Positions 1-5,754 of a stretch of DNA of 8,258 nt are shown here, one piece after another (the stretch's first letter is position 1; each line of letters starts with the position of its first letter). The position numbers and the translations under genes were made by a program. Below the pieces are notes generated by a model that saw nothing but the letters and a program-made list of their open reading frames with translations, searched no databases and was not told where the DNA came from. Source of the stretch: an uncultured Lachnospiraceae bacterium (GTDB taxonomy: Bacteria > Bacillota > Clostridia > Lachnospirales > Lachnospiraceae); assembly GCA_905236275.1 (NCBI GenBank), contig CAJOPI010000241.1, positions 1 through 8,258 of the forward strand, given 5' to 3'.

Positions 1-117
1 CGTAGCGAGCTACGCTGATTGACGATAACGCAGCAAGTGGAAGTTTATACAAGCAAGTGTGCATAAGTTATTTATCTACAGTTCCTTCCCCATTGTAACA
101 CAATATGACCAAAAGAA

Positions 118-160
118 AACCCCGCGCTCAGAATTTTAACGCGAGCCTGGGTTCTTTTTT
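118..160. terminator. Probable bidirectional rho-independent terminator
   Basis: On the plus strand AACCC-CGCG (118-126) can pair with CGCG (140-143) and GGGTT (149-153), leaving a five-base bulge at 144-148, and a run CTTTTTT follows at 154-160. Read on the minus strand the same stem is followed by a TTTTCTTTT-like stretch. It would close any plus-strand gene left of the window and also lies directly after the stop (162) of the broken minus-strand gene. The stem-plus-T-run is seen; termination is inferred. Confidence 0.6.
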
Positions 161-161
161 A

Positions 162-519
162 TCAGTTCGTCAGGTTTTCTTCCAGCTGCCTGTGAATCTT
201 CCGCCGAAGGTCAGGGCTGTCCTTGATTACGACGTTTAAGTTCAAATCTGCTTCCGTAAAGTCGGACGATTGCAGCCATCGCTGTATTCATATCGCATCT
301 CGTCCATCATCGCTTTAACCATATATATATATATATTGACCGCGGAAGATTATGCTGTGGACCCAGACTGCGTAAAAACAGCTCTGCCTTCTCTCCTTCT
401 TTTCTCAATTTTACACGAATAGGATCAGATTCCCGGCACATATCTGACACCAGTTCTCCCACAAGTCTGAGCAGAGCATCGGTTTTTGCCGCTTCTGTAA
501 TTAAATGATTTCTGCACAC
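162..519 (-). pseudogene. Broken small gene of unknown function, frame-split at an (AT)8 tract
   Basis: A GTG at 519 follows a GAGGTGG Shine-Dalgarno with about 7 bases of spacing and opens a helical, charged frame beginning MCRNHLITEAAKTDALLRLV. That frame runs through the (AT)8 tract at 321-336 and stops at residue 70. A second frame continues from the tract (MVKAMMDEMRYEYSDGCNRP), and a third frame carries RWLQSSDFTEADLNLNVVIK up to a stop at 162-164. All three pieces look protein-like (mixed charged and hydrophobic, few rare residues), and the terminator at 118-160 follows the last one. The simplest reading is one gene of roughly 115-120 codons with two frameshifts. I do not recognise the family. 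It could instead be a 70-residue gene with non-coding DNA after it. It sits downstream of, and is read in the same direction as, the chemoreceptor gene. Confidence 0.45.
321..336. repeat. (AT)8 dinucleotide tract
   Basis: Eight perfect AT units lie inside the broken gene at 162-519, exactly where the reading frame appears to switch. Dinucleotide tracts like this are prone to slipped-strand length change, so the tract is the likely cause of the first frame break. Confidence 0.8.
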
Positions 520-550
520 AAAAAGACCACCTCTGATTTGAGATGGTCTT
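519..550 (-). terminator. Rho-independent terminator of the chemoreceptor gene
   Basis: An 11-position stem (523-533 with 540-550, one C-A mismatch) closes a six-base loop at 534-539. On the minus strand it is followed immediately by CTTTTTG. It starts about 20 bases after the chemoreceptor stop at 573. The 3' arm also contains the GAGGTGG that acts as Shine-Dalgarno for the small frame starting at 519. Confidence 0.8.
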
Positions 551-572
551 AAGAATGTTTTTGAAAAAACAG

Positions 573-2285
573 TTAAACGCTGAAATAATTTATCTCATGG
601 TCTAAACTTGCGGCAAGGTTTTTAAGATTTGATGCCGACTCCGTAATACTTTCAAAAGTAGAATTAAGCTCGCGCATAAGCGAATTTGTTTCTTCTGATG
701 AAGCGGCATTTTCTTCAGAGATTGCAGAAAGCTGGGATATCAGTTCTCCAAGCTTGTTTTTTGAGTCATTTAAGCGGTCAATCTTTTGTGATATATCGAC
801 CGTCCCGCCTTCAACGCTCTTAACATTTACAACCATGCCGTCCATATCCGTTCTGGTTGACATCAGCTGTCCATTCTGAGCACTTAATCCAACATTCAGC
901 TTTTCGATTATATCAACAGATTTCTGAGACTGTTCAACAAGATTTCCGACAACTTTTTTGATAGAAACTGCCGCCTCTCCGGACTGGTCCGCAAGCGAAC
1001 CTATTTCAGTAGCTACTACCGCAAATCCCTTACCGACCTCTCCGGCTCTTGCTGCTTCAATAGATGCATTAAGTGCAAGGAGGTTTGTCTGGCTCGAAAT
1101 ACTCGTTATCACATTTGAAGCCTCTGCAATATTTGTAACTGCATCATTTGTAAGTCTTATCTGACTGTCAATTTCTTTCATTGAAGCCATAACTTCGCGG
1201 TTCTGTTTTTCGAGCTTTTGTAATGCCTCCACCGTTCTTTCGGTTGCTTCAAACATTTCCCTTGAAGCCTCCGAAAGTGTCTTTATGCTTTCAGTGATTC
1301 CATCTATATTTTCACCCATTTCGCTCGTATTCTGAACGGAACTCTCAACTATTTCAGCCTGATGAGCAGCTCCCTTGTCGATACCGCTGACTGCTTCCGT
1401 AACCTGCTCCGATGCCACCGATGCTGCATCTGCCGAGTTCGAAAGACCGTTTCCCGAATCCGTAACCTGCCCCGAAAGGTCAAGTGTCGAAGAAATGACA
1501 TGTTTTAATTTATCCCTTAAATTCTCGGCATTTTCTGCAATCGTCCCAAGTTCGTCCTGTCTGCCAACCGTTGACTGCTTAAATTCAACACTCAGATCAC
1601 CCTCGGAAAGTTTATTCAGTCCATGCACAATATCACTTATTGCCATGGTAGAAACCTTCATAAGATAAATGCCGATCAAAGAAATAATGATTACAATTAT
1701 TATTGCTATCACTATCATAATAACAGCAATCCTGAAAATTTTGTTTGTAACCTCTGCTGCAGGTCTTCCTGCATATATCATTCCGACAATTGTTCCATCA
1801 TCATTTTTCAAAGGACAGTAATACGCATACCATTTACTTCCACCTATATCAATGTTGGAGGCCAGATATTCTTCACCATTATTTAATACTGTTTGGATGA
1901 CATTGTCACCCGCCTTTGTGCCCTCCATTCTTTTGCCGTCGGAGTCCACCATCGTTGTGATATATCTGGTATCTCCGTTAAAAAGAGAATATTGGATGTC
2001 TGTAAGGCTTGAGATTTCATCAAACTGCCCCTCATATTCATCATGAATATCCTCTCCGCCTTTTCTTAATATCCCCTCTTCATCAACAGTCCATTCGCCA
2101 TCCCATTCATGACTCACCTCATCTCTCAGCTGGGTTGCCGCCGCCCGCAGACCTTCCGTAAAGCTATTTATATAAGCTTCTCTGATAGACTTGACTCCGT
2201 AAACAGTCAGAATGACAGCCAGCGCTAACGTTCCAATAAGCGTAACACTGATTATCTGCCCTACAAGCTTCTTGTTACGTTTCAT
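573..2285 (-). CDS. Methyl-accepting chemotaxis protein with single-Cache sensor domain
   Basis: A membrane chemoreceptor of 570 residues that would sense a small molecule outside the cell and control the CheA-CheW kinase complex inside. Order of parts: transmembrane helix about 8-30; extracytoplasmic single-Cache-like domain about 35-180, including the stretch [10 protein letters not shown] (122-131) and the Cache-type ending [12 protein letters not shown] (164-175); transmembrane helix about 185-209, very Ile-rich; HAMP linker about 207-265; then a long coiled-coil signalling domain. The conserved hairpin tip is clear at 396-431 ([19 protein letters not shown], then GKGFAVVA). A probable methylation region is [13 protein letters not shown] at 522-534. 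There is no C-terminal CheR-docking pentapeptide. The start at 2285 has GGGGTGGGTG upstream with 7 bases of spacing. The gene has its own promoter (2340-2368) and terminator (519-550), and no che or fla gene is nearby, so it is a stand-alone receptor. The ligand cannot be read from sequence. Confidence 0.96.
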   Translation of the reverse strand: MKRNKKLVGQIISVTLIGTLALAVILTVYGVKSIREAYINSFTEGLRAAATQLRDEVSHEWDGEWTVDEEGILRKGGEDIHDEYEGQFDEISSLTDIQYSLFNGDTRYITTMVDSDGKRMEGTKAGDNVIQTVLNNGEEYLASNIDIGGSKWYAYYCPLKNDDGTIVGMIYAGRPAAEVTNKIFRIAVIMIVIAIIIVIIISLIGIYLMKVSTMAISDIVHGLNKLSEGDLSVEFKQSTVGRQDELGTIAENAENLRDKLKHVISSTLDLSGQVTDSGNGLSNSADAASVASEQVTEAVSGIDKGAAHQAEIVESSVQNTSEMGENIDGITESIKTLSEASREMFEATERTVEALQKLEKQNREVMASMKEIDSQIRLTNDAVTNIAEASNVITSISSQTNLLALNASIEAARAGEVGKGFAVVATEIGSLADQSGEAAVSIKKVVGNLVEQSQKSVDIIEKLNVGLSAQNGQLMSTRTDMDGMVVNVKSVEGGTVDISQKIDRLNDSKNKLGELISQLSAISEENAASSEETNSLMRELNSTFESITESASNLKNLAASLDHEINYFSV

Positions 2286-2339
2286 ATTTTTTCACCCACC
2301 CCATAAAGAAAATAAACAGTATACAAAAAAACCACTTTT

Positions 2340-2368
2340 ATTATAATTCAAATAAGTTTTTCTGTCAT
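2340..2368 (-). promoter_or_regulatory. Sigma-70 (SigA) promoter of the chemoreceptor gene
   Basis: On the minus strand ATGACA (2363-2368, five of six consensus bases) is separated by exactly 17 bases from a perfect TATAAT (2340-2345). Transcription would start near 2333, giving a leader of about 45-50 bases. The -35 box lies just beyond the MATE remnant's stop at 2374, so the promoter fills the gap between the two genes. Strength and use are inferred. Confidence 0.7.
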
Positions 2369-2373
2369 GTTCT

Positions 2374-2969
2374 TTATAATGAGCTATTTTTATGGTGAAC
2401 GTATTTAGAATAAAAATAAGTGAGTACGACGATACAGCAGCTGCACCAGCCGACGGGATAGCCAAGGCCCACAAGGACGGGAGTATTTGCAACAAAATGC
2501 GTGACGCAGAATAAATAGACCTGCCGAAGTGCAACAAATGTCGAGAGCATGATTATCATAGGACCATTGGAGTCGCCTCTTCCGCGGAGCGCACCGGCAA
2601 GTGTATGGTTAATGCAGTTCGCAAGCAGGAAAAACACATTCGCGTGAATAAAGAGGCTTCCATAATCAATTACGGATTCATCTGCCGAGAAAAGCCTGAT
2701 TGCAGGACGGGCGAAAATATAGAGCAAAAAAGCGATAACAAAGGTAACAGCGACAATTAAAGTCAAAGTCACCTTCGTACCTTCATTAGCTCTTTTTACC
2801 TTGCCTGCACCCATGTTCTGACTGACAAAGGTTGTCGCCGCCATCGTGGTTTCTATAGCTCTGTGAAGCCCGTCATCATCTTTTGCGCCGAAGTATCTCG
2901 AAATGACAACACCTGCGCCATGATGTTTCCCTGTGTCATATCTCTTGTCTTAACATTTGTCGTTCCCAA
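2374..2969 (-). pseudogene. MATE-family multidrug/cation exporter, remnant with two large deletions
   Basis: Intact MATE exporters have about 450 residues and twelve helices and expel drugs or toxic organic cations using a Na+ or H+ gradient. Three collinear pieces remain. A possible TTG start at 2969, with AAGGG 7 bases upstream, gives TTNVKTRDMTQGNIMA, a typical MATE N-terminus. After a deletion and frame change near 2917-2921 comes GAGVVISRYFGAKDDDGLHR, the loop region after helix 2. An in-frame join near 2838-2845 then leads into ATTFVSQNMGAGKVKRANEG, which belongs well past mid-protein, and the rest runs normally to the C-terminus (LAGALRGRGDSNGPM; NTPVLVGLGYPVGW; stop 2374-2376). Most of the first half, including most helices of the N-terminal lobe, is gone, so transport is not possible. 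The open C-terminal part could still be translated from the ATG at 2844 (156 residues). It lies 18 bases after the stop of the 156-residue protein gene. Confidence 0.85.
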
Positions 2970-2987
2970 AACAATTCCCTTCCATTG

Positions 2988-3458
2988 TCAGAATCCTCCG
3001 GCCTGATATGCCCTCGCTATTACGTATGATGGTTCATAAAAGGCACTGCAATTATAATTATCTATTGTGTCGCAAATCTCGTTATTATACACACGTATGA
3101 TACCATCCACATAATTTTCCTTCGAATCCATGGTATCAACGATAAGCCTCTGATATACATCTCCCATTTCAAGAGCCGAAGGGATTATTTCGGCTAATTC
3201 GGGATCAACATCAGTTATATCAAAGTCACCCTCTGTCAAACTGTAGTCTTTGATCCATTGTTGTTCCACATCTTTAGGATTTTCACAATGAAATGCCTTT
3301 GCACAGCTTATCAGATGATATAACTCTTCCCAGCCAATGGAATTGACAACATATTTATTTTTCTGATGAAGGAGTCTGGCAACCCTTTCAATCATATAAC
3401 ACGTAAAATAAAGATCATCTCTATCAATCTCTTCGTCTGGGAAGTGTTTATTTATCAT
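2988..3458 (-). CDS. Acidic 156-residue partner of the DUF3990 protein (candidate antitoxin or accessory)
   Basis: A soluble, D/E-rich protein with no signal peptide or membrane segment. I start it at the ATG at 3458 because AAGGGAG sits 8 bases upstream. The frame stays open to 3503 but no better start is seen there. Visible traits: a helical N-terminal half (DLYFTCYMIERVARLLHQKN, about 15-34; WEELYHLISCAKAFHCENP, about 43-61), an acidic middle (TEGDFDITDVDPELAE, 75-90), and a C-terminal part with VYQRLIVD and YEPSYVIARAYQAGGF. I recall similar unnamed proteins next to DUF3990 genes in gut Clostridia, but this is from memory. Its start overlaps the end of the DUF3990 gene by 11 bases, so the two should be translated together. 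An acidic protein coupled to an ADP-ribosyltransferase-like protein would fit an antitoxin, but it could equally be an effector partner. Confidence 0.8.
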   Translation of the reverse strand: MINKHFPDEEIDRDDLYFTCYMIERVARLLHQKNKYVVNSIGWEELYHLISCAKAFHCENPKDVEQQWIKDYSLTEGDFDITDVDPELAEIIPSALEMGDVYQRLIVDTMDSKENYVDGIIRVYNNEICDTIDNYNCSAFYEPSYVIARAYQAGGF

Positions 3459-3915
3459 ATCTTGTGCTCCCTTCAAACTGCAGCGTACTGAGTGCATTAT
3501 CATTACAAAACAGTATCTGATGAGTTGGATGATTGAATTTTATAATTTCCCAAAACGCCCCTCTGGGTATTCGTCCGTCAACAAACTGCTCAACAAAGTT
3601 CCACACCTGATCGTCAGCCATCGGACCTTCTACAATATCATATTCGTGTTCAATCCCTCTTCTGCAATCAACAACAAAATCCAACCACTTCTCAGTCATT
3701 TCTGAAAAACTCAATACCTTCAAGTTGGAGTCAGGAGTATAAGTATAATTATTTACAAAGGTATTCCCTTTTTTTGTCATAGCCCATCTTCGCGCCTGTT
3801 TAAATAATTTGGTGCAATAGAAGCCATATCCGAAATCCTTGTAGAATCCATTCTGAAGTATACGGGGATGCGCAACTTCCACATTGCTGCCATGATATAC
3901 TGTAATCCTCTCCAT
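3448..3915 (-). CDS. DUF3990 family protein, ADP-ribosyltransferase-like
   Basis: A 155-residue cytoplasmic protein of the DUF3990 family, which is thought to share the fold of ADP-ribosyltransferases that move ADP-ribose from NAD+ onto a target. The expected marks are present: YHGSN at 7-11 (His of the first NAD-binding motif), KDFGYGFYCT at 26-35 (aromatic second motif), YDIVEGPMADD at 92-102, and a C-terminal HQILFCNDNALSTLQF at 132-147, where Gln133 would stand in the third-motif position. Substitution of Gln for Glu there is something I associate with this family rather than damage. Start: the ATG at 3915 has GAGGTG 7 bases upstream; the TTG at 3930 has no such site. The last codons overlap the start of the acidic 156-residue gene. 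Just upstream ends a 31-codon frame (3920-4015). A role as a toxin or host-modifying enzyme is inferred from fold and arrangement; the substrate is unknown. Confidence 0.85.
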   Translation of the reverse strand: MERITVYHGSNVEVAHPRILQNGFYKDFGYGFYCTKLFKQARRWAMTKKGNTFVNNYTYTPDSNLKVLSFSEMTEKWLDFVVDCRRGIEHEYDIVEGPMADDQVWNFVEQFVDGRIPRGAFWEIIKFNHPTHQILFCNDNALSTLQFEGSTRYDK

Positions 3916-3919
3916 GTTC

Positions 3920-4015
3920 TTACACCTCAATGCATCTTAGGAACTGTTTCTTAGAAAAACTTTCAAAAAATGTAACCTTTTTATTAGAAACTTCTACAGT
4001 GTACTTTCCATTCAT
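3920..4015 (-). pseudogene. 31-codon frame before the DUF3990 gene, probable truncated gene start
   Basis: An ATG at 4015 opens MNGKYTVEVSNKKVTFFESF and stops at 3920-3922, four bases before the DUF3990 ATG. The beginning resembles the N-terminus of a beta-strand-first protein, and the tail contains the direct-repeat sequence (KKQFLRC). I read it as the first codons of a longer gene cut off by a rearrangement. Its ribosome site is weak (GAGGAT about 12 bases away). If translated, it would deliver ribosomes to the DUF3990 start, since the DUF3990 Shine-Dalgarno lies inside it. No function is claimed. Confidence 0.35.
3936..3948. repeat. 13-bp direct repeat, copy 1 (CTTAGGAACTGTT)
   Basis: Identical to 4311-4323. 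The two copies flank the block of gene fragments at 3949-4310. A repeat of this length could occur by chance once in a window this size, so only the closeness of the copies and the location around fragments make it notable. Confidence 0.7.
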
Positions 4016-4018
4016 AAT

Positions 4019-4228
4019 CTATTCTGTATCCTCATGCAACAAGCGTTTCCCAATAACCTCTTCATCAAGTTCATCGATCGACCTGACTATCCTTCCGGTG
4101 TTTAATACCTTTATTTCAAAAGGCTCATATCCAAAATCCATCAAATAACTTAGCCTTATAGTTCTGTCTTTATGCTTTCCGATTTCTATAAGCCATTTCG
4201 CACAATTATCCCCACAATATATAGATAA
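4019..4228 (-). pseudogene. Start-less gene fragment, unknown small acidic protein
   Basis: About 69 codons are open from 4228 to the stop TAG at 4019-4021, reading CGDNCAKWLIEIGKHKDRTI near the beginning, then LMDFGYEPFEIKVLNTGRIV, and ending in VIGKRLLHEDTE. The composition is that of a real soluble protein, but there is no usable start codon; the first in-frame ATG is internal. It overlaps, in another frame, the AAA-ATPase-like gene start at 4186-4281, which suggests that two different genes were joined. The family is not securely recognised. It ends three bases before the ATG of the 31-codon frame. Confidence 0.5.
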
Positions 4229-4281
4229 TTATCTTCTATGATCTCAGAAAATGTCTGAATACCAATGGGAAGTTTCTTCAT
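4186..4281 (-). pseudogene. 5' remnant of a second AAA-ATPase-like gene
   Basis: An ATG at 4281 with GAGGA 7 bases upstream (4289-4293) opens MKKLPIGIQTFSEIIEDNYL followed by YIV and eight more codons to a TAG at 4186-4188. The start matches the usual beginning of AAA-ATPase-like/PD-(D/E)XK proteins (pattern LPIGIQ.F..II..N.LYVDKT), but the sequence leaves the family pattern right after NYLYI, where YVDKT should follow. About 22 codons of a gene that would normally have over 500 remain. It is thus a lost relative of the intact family member at 6359-7954. The ribosome site is intact, so the stub may still be translated. Confidence 0.7.
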
Positions 4282-4310
4282 CAGTATTTCCTCACATCTT
4301 TACCTATGAC

Positions 4311-4349
4311 CTTAGGAACTGTTACAGAATAAATTGAGCAGTTCCTTAG
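4311..4349. repeat. 13-bp direct repeat copy 2 with inverted partner (hairpin)
   Basis: CTTAGGAACTGTT at 4311-4323 repeats 3936-3948, and CAGTTCCTTAG at 4339-4349 is its inverted partner with one mismatch over eleven bases. Together they can fold into a 10/11-bp stem with a 17-base loop. It lies in the leader of the AAA-ATPase-like remnant. On the plus strand TCTCTTTATTTT follows, but no plus-strand gene precedes it. It may be a leftover end of an inserted element. Confidence 0.55.
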
Positions 4350-4389
4350 TCTCTTTATTTTACCACAGCAATAGCGAATTATTAAGACG

Positions 4390-4444
4390 AAATGCAAATC
4401 GCTTTCAAAAAATGCAATCACTCATAAGAATACTGTGATATGAT
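4390..4444 (+). promoter_or_regulatory. Promoter region of the exported repeat protein, with paired AAATGCAA sites
   Basis: TGATATGAT at 4436-4444 is an extended -10 element (TGn plus TATGAT), and no good -35 is visible, as often seen with extended -10 promoters. Just upstream AAATGCAAATC (4390-4400) and AAATGCAATCA (4410-4420) repeat at exactly 20-base spacing, about two helical turns, which would suit a dimeric regulator binding one face. Transcription would start near 4451. The rest of the gap from 4282 to 4491 shows nothing more than the hairpin at 4311-4349. Confidence 0.4.
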
Positions 4445-4491
4445 AAATAGAGTTTTTATTCCACATTTTACAAGGAGTTTTTAACCAAAAG

Positions 4492-5709
4492 ATGAGAACC
4501 ACTAATAAATTAACTCTGATCAGCATAATATTTATAGCGTTATCCCTGTTGTCAGCAAGTGCCTGTTCTGCCGAGACAGCAGACTATCGCGCATACGCTC
4601 ATGGAATAAGCTATCTTGAAAATCCTCAGACTCACAAAAGCTATCTGATATGGTCTGATGCCTGTAAAAAAGGTATCGCGGACGACGGCAGCTGGACGCA
4701 TGATGTTTACAGTATGAAAGTCAACATGAAAAAGCCAAAGGTCAAAGCCGTCAAAAGACTTATAAAAGCACCTGAAGCTCAGGAACCTGCAAGTTCTTCC
4801 TGCACTGGCGACGGAAATATGATAGTAACCTTCGAGGACGGCAACGATGCGGGCGATTACAATTTATATCAGCGCTATGCAATTTATGACAGCAAAATGA
4901 AAAAGCTTGTAAAATATCCCGCCGATATTGCTGCCGGCGGACATTCCGGTCATGCCGCAAGTACATCAAAGCATCATATTGTTTTCTGGTGTGAGGGTTG
5001 GATAGACGGTGACGGTTATGAAAACCAAGGCACAGGTGATGATCTGTATGTGACCTCCATGGAGTCAGACGGAAGCAACCCAAAAACTACCGAGGTCGCA
5101 AAATCCGAAAACACAAGGGATTGGTGGCCACTGCCCGCTGCTTCAGGTAATAAGTCACTCTTGCTCTGGCAAAGATATGTTGACGGCGAAGAATATGCCC
5201 ACCTCTGCTATTCTCTTTACAATCCGTCAACCGGAAATTTAGAGACAATTACCGAAAATGAAACAATCGTCGAGCTCACTGATTACAAGCTTAAATATTA
5301 CTGCTACCATCCTGTTTATCTTGACGGGTTAAATATTTACGTCGTAAATCTCAGCACAATCGACAACAAAGGTGTACTTTTATTCATAGACGAAAAAGGA
5401 AATCTTATCAAAGAAGTAAAGGACTGTGCTGATTTTGTAAGGGAAGCAGCACCGGCTGTCAGGACCGACACAAATTATACTCTCTACTATCCTGTTGGAA
5501 ACTCAGAAATTCAGTCCTTCGAAATAAGTCCTGACTATTCAGTAAAGAGCTCCGTCTATGATGCAGATTATGAATGGTCTGAGTGCGGAACAGCCGGTTT
5601 CCTTGATGCGAAAGGCAAGGTGTACTTTGCATCGCTTGACAGCACACACTTTAAGAAGGGTAAAAAAAGTCTGAAACTGGTACAGTTGAAAACCGAAAGT
5701 CAAAACTGA
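4492..5709 (+). CDS. Exported protein with seven repeats, probable beta-propeller; unknown function
   Basis: A 405-residue secreted or lipid-anchored protein. The N-terminus is a clear signal: basic start (MRTTNK), hydrophobic core 7-22, then SASACSAETA. Cys25 could be a lipoprotein cysteine with a weak lipobox (ASA-C), or signal peptidase I could cut near 27. The mature part shows a recurring pattern, a short polar turn then a strand rich in Leu/Val/Trp/Tyr, at about 35-56 (YLIWSDA), 97-116 (IVTFEDG), 151-169 (IVFWCEG), 210-229 (LLLWQRY), 270-288 (IYVVNLS), 316-335 (YTLYYPVG) and 363-382 (VYFASLD). The spacing of 46-62 residues is right for propeller blades. AAGGAG is at 4472-4477, an unusually long 14 bases before the ATG, and no closer start exists. 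It is the only plus-strand gene here and stands alone. The family is not recognised. Aromatic and Asp/Gly-rich loops would suit binding of sugar or cell-surface ligands, but that is speculation. Confidence 0.85.
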   Translation: MRTTNKLTLISIIFIALSLLSASACSAETADYRAYAHGISYLENPQTHKSYLIWSDACKKGIADDGSWTHDVYSMKVNMKKPKVKAVKRLIKAPEAQEPASSSCTGDGNMIVTFEDGNDAGDYNLYQRYAIYDSKMKKLVKYPADIAAGGHSGHAASTSKHHIVFWCEGWIDGDGYENQGTGDDLYVTSMESDGSNPKTTEVAKSENTRDWWPLPAASGNKSLLLWQRYVDGEEYAHLCYSLYNPSTGNLETITENETIVELTDYKLKYYCYHPVYLDGLNIYVVNLSTIDNKGVLLFIDEKGNLIKEVKDCADFVREAAPAVRTDTNYTLYYPVGNSEIQSFEISPDYSVKSSVYDADYEWSECGTAGFLDAKGKVYFASLDSTHFKKGKKSLKLVQLKTESQN

Positions 5710-5724
5710 CTCTTTCATTCACGT

Positions 5725-5750
5725 CGGGGCACAGGATGAACTGTGCCCCG
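5725..5750. terminator. Strong hairpin between convergent genes
   Basis: CGGGGCACAG (5725-5734) and CTGTGCCCCG (5741-5750) form a perfect 10-bp GC-rich stem with loop GATGAA. It lies between the stops of the plus-strand gene (5709) and the minus-strand methyltransferase (5755). The T-run is poor: on the plus strand TTTTT only begins about 13 bases after the stem, and on the minus strand there is none. It probably ends or protects both transcripts. Confidence 0.65.
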
Positions 5751-5754
5751 AGGT

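Noticed and set aside
1..14. CGTAGC-GA-GCTACG palindrome at the left edge
   Set aside because: A perfect 6-bp inverted repeat is seen, but it is too short and too close to the edge to assign to a repeat family or regulatory site.
958..2046. Several plus-strand open frames opposite the chemoreceptor gene
   Set aside because: They are shadows of a strongly coding minus-strand gene, with no ribosome sites and no recognisable protein character.
2292..2537. 81-codon minus-strand frame overlapping the MATE remnant
   Set aside because: It lies in another frame of the MATE coding sequence, which has clear family motifs; it is an antiparallel-frame by-product.
4311..4349. Rho-independent terminator for a plus-strand gene
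   Set aside because: The hairpin has a long 17-base loop and only a loose T-rich stretch, and no plus-strand gene precedes it; it is kept as a repeat instead.
4760..5083. 107-codon minus-strand frame opposite the exported protein
   Set aside because: Arg/His/Cys-rich composition typical of the reverse reading of a real gene; no start signal.
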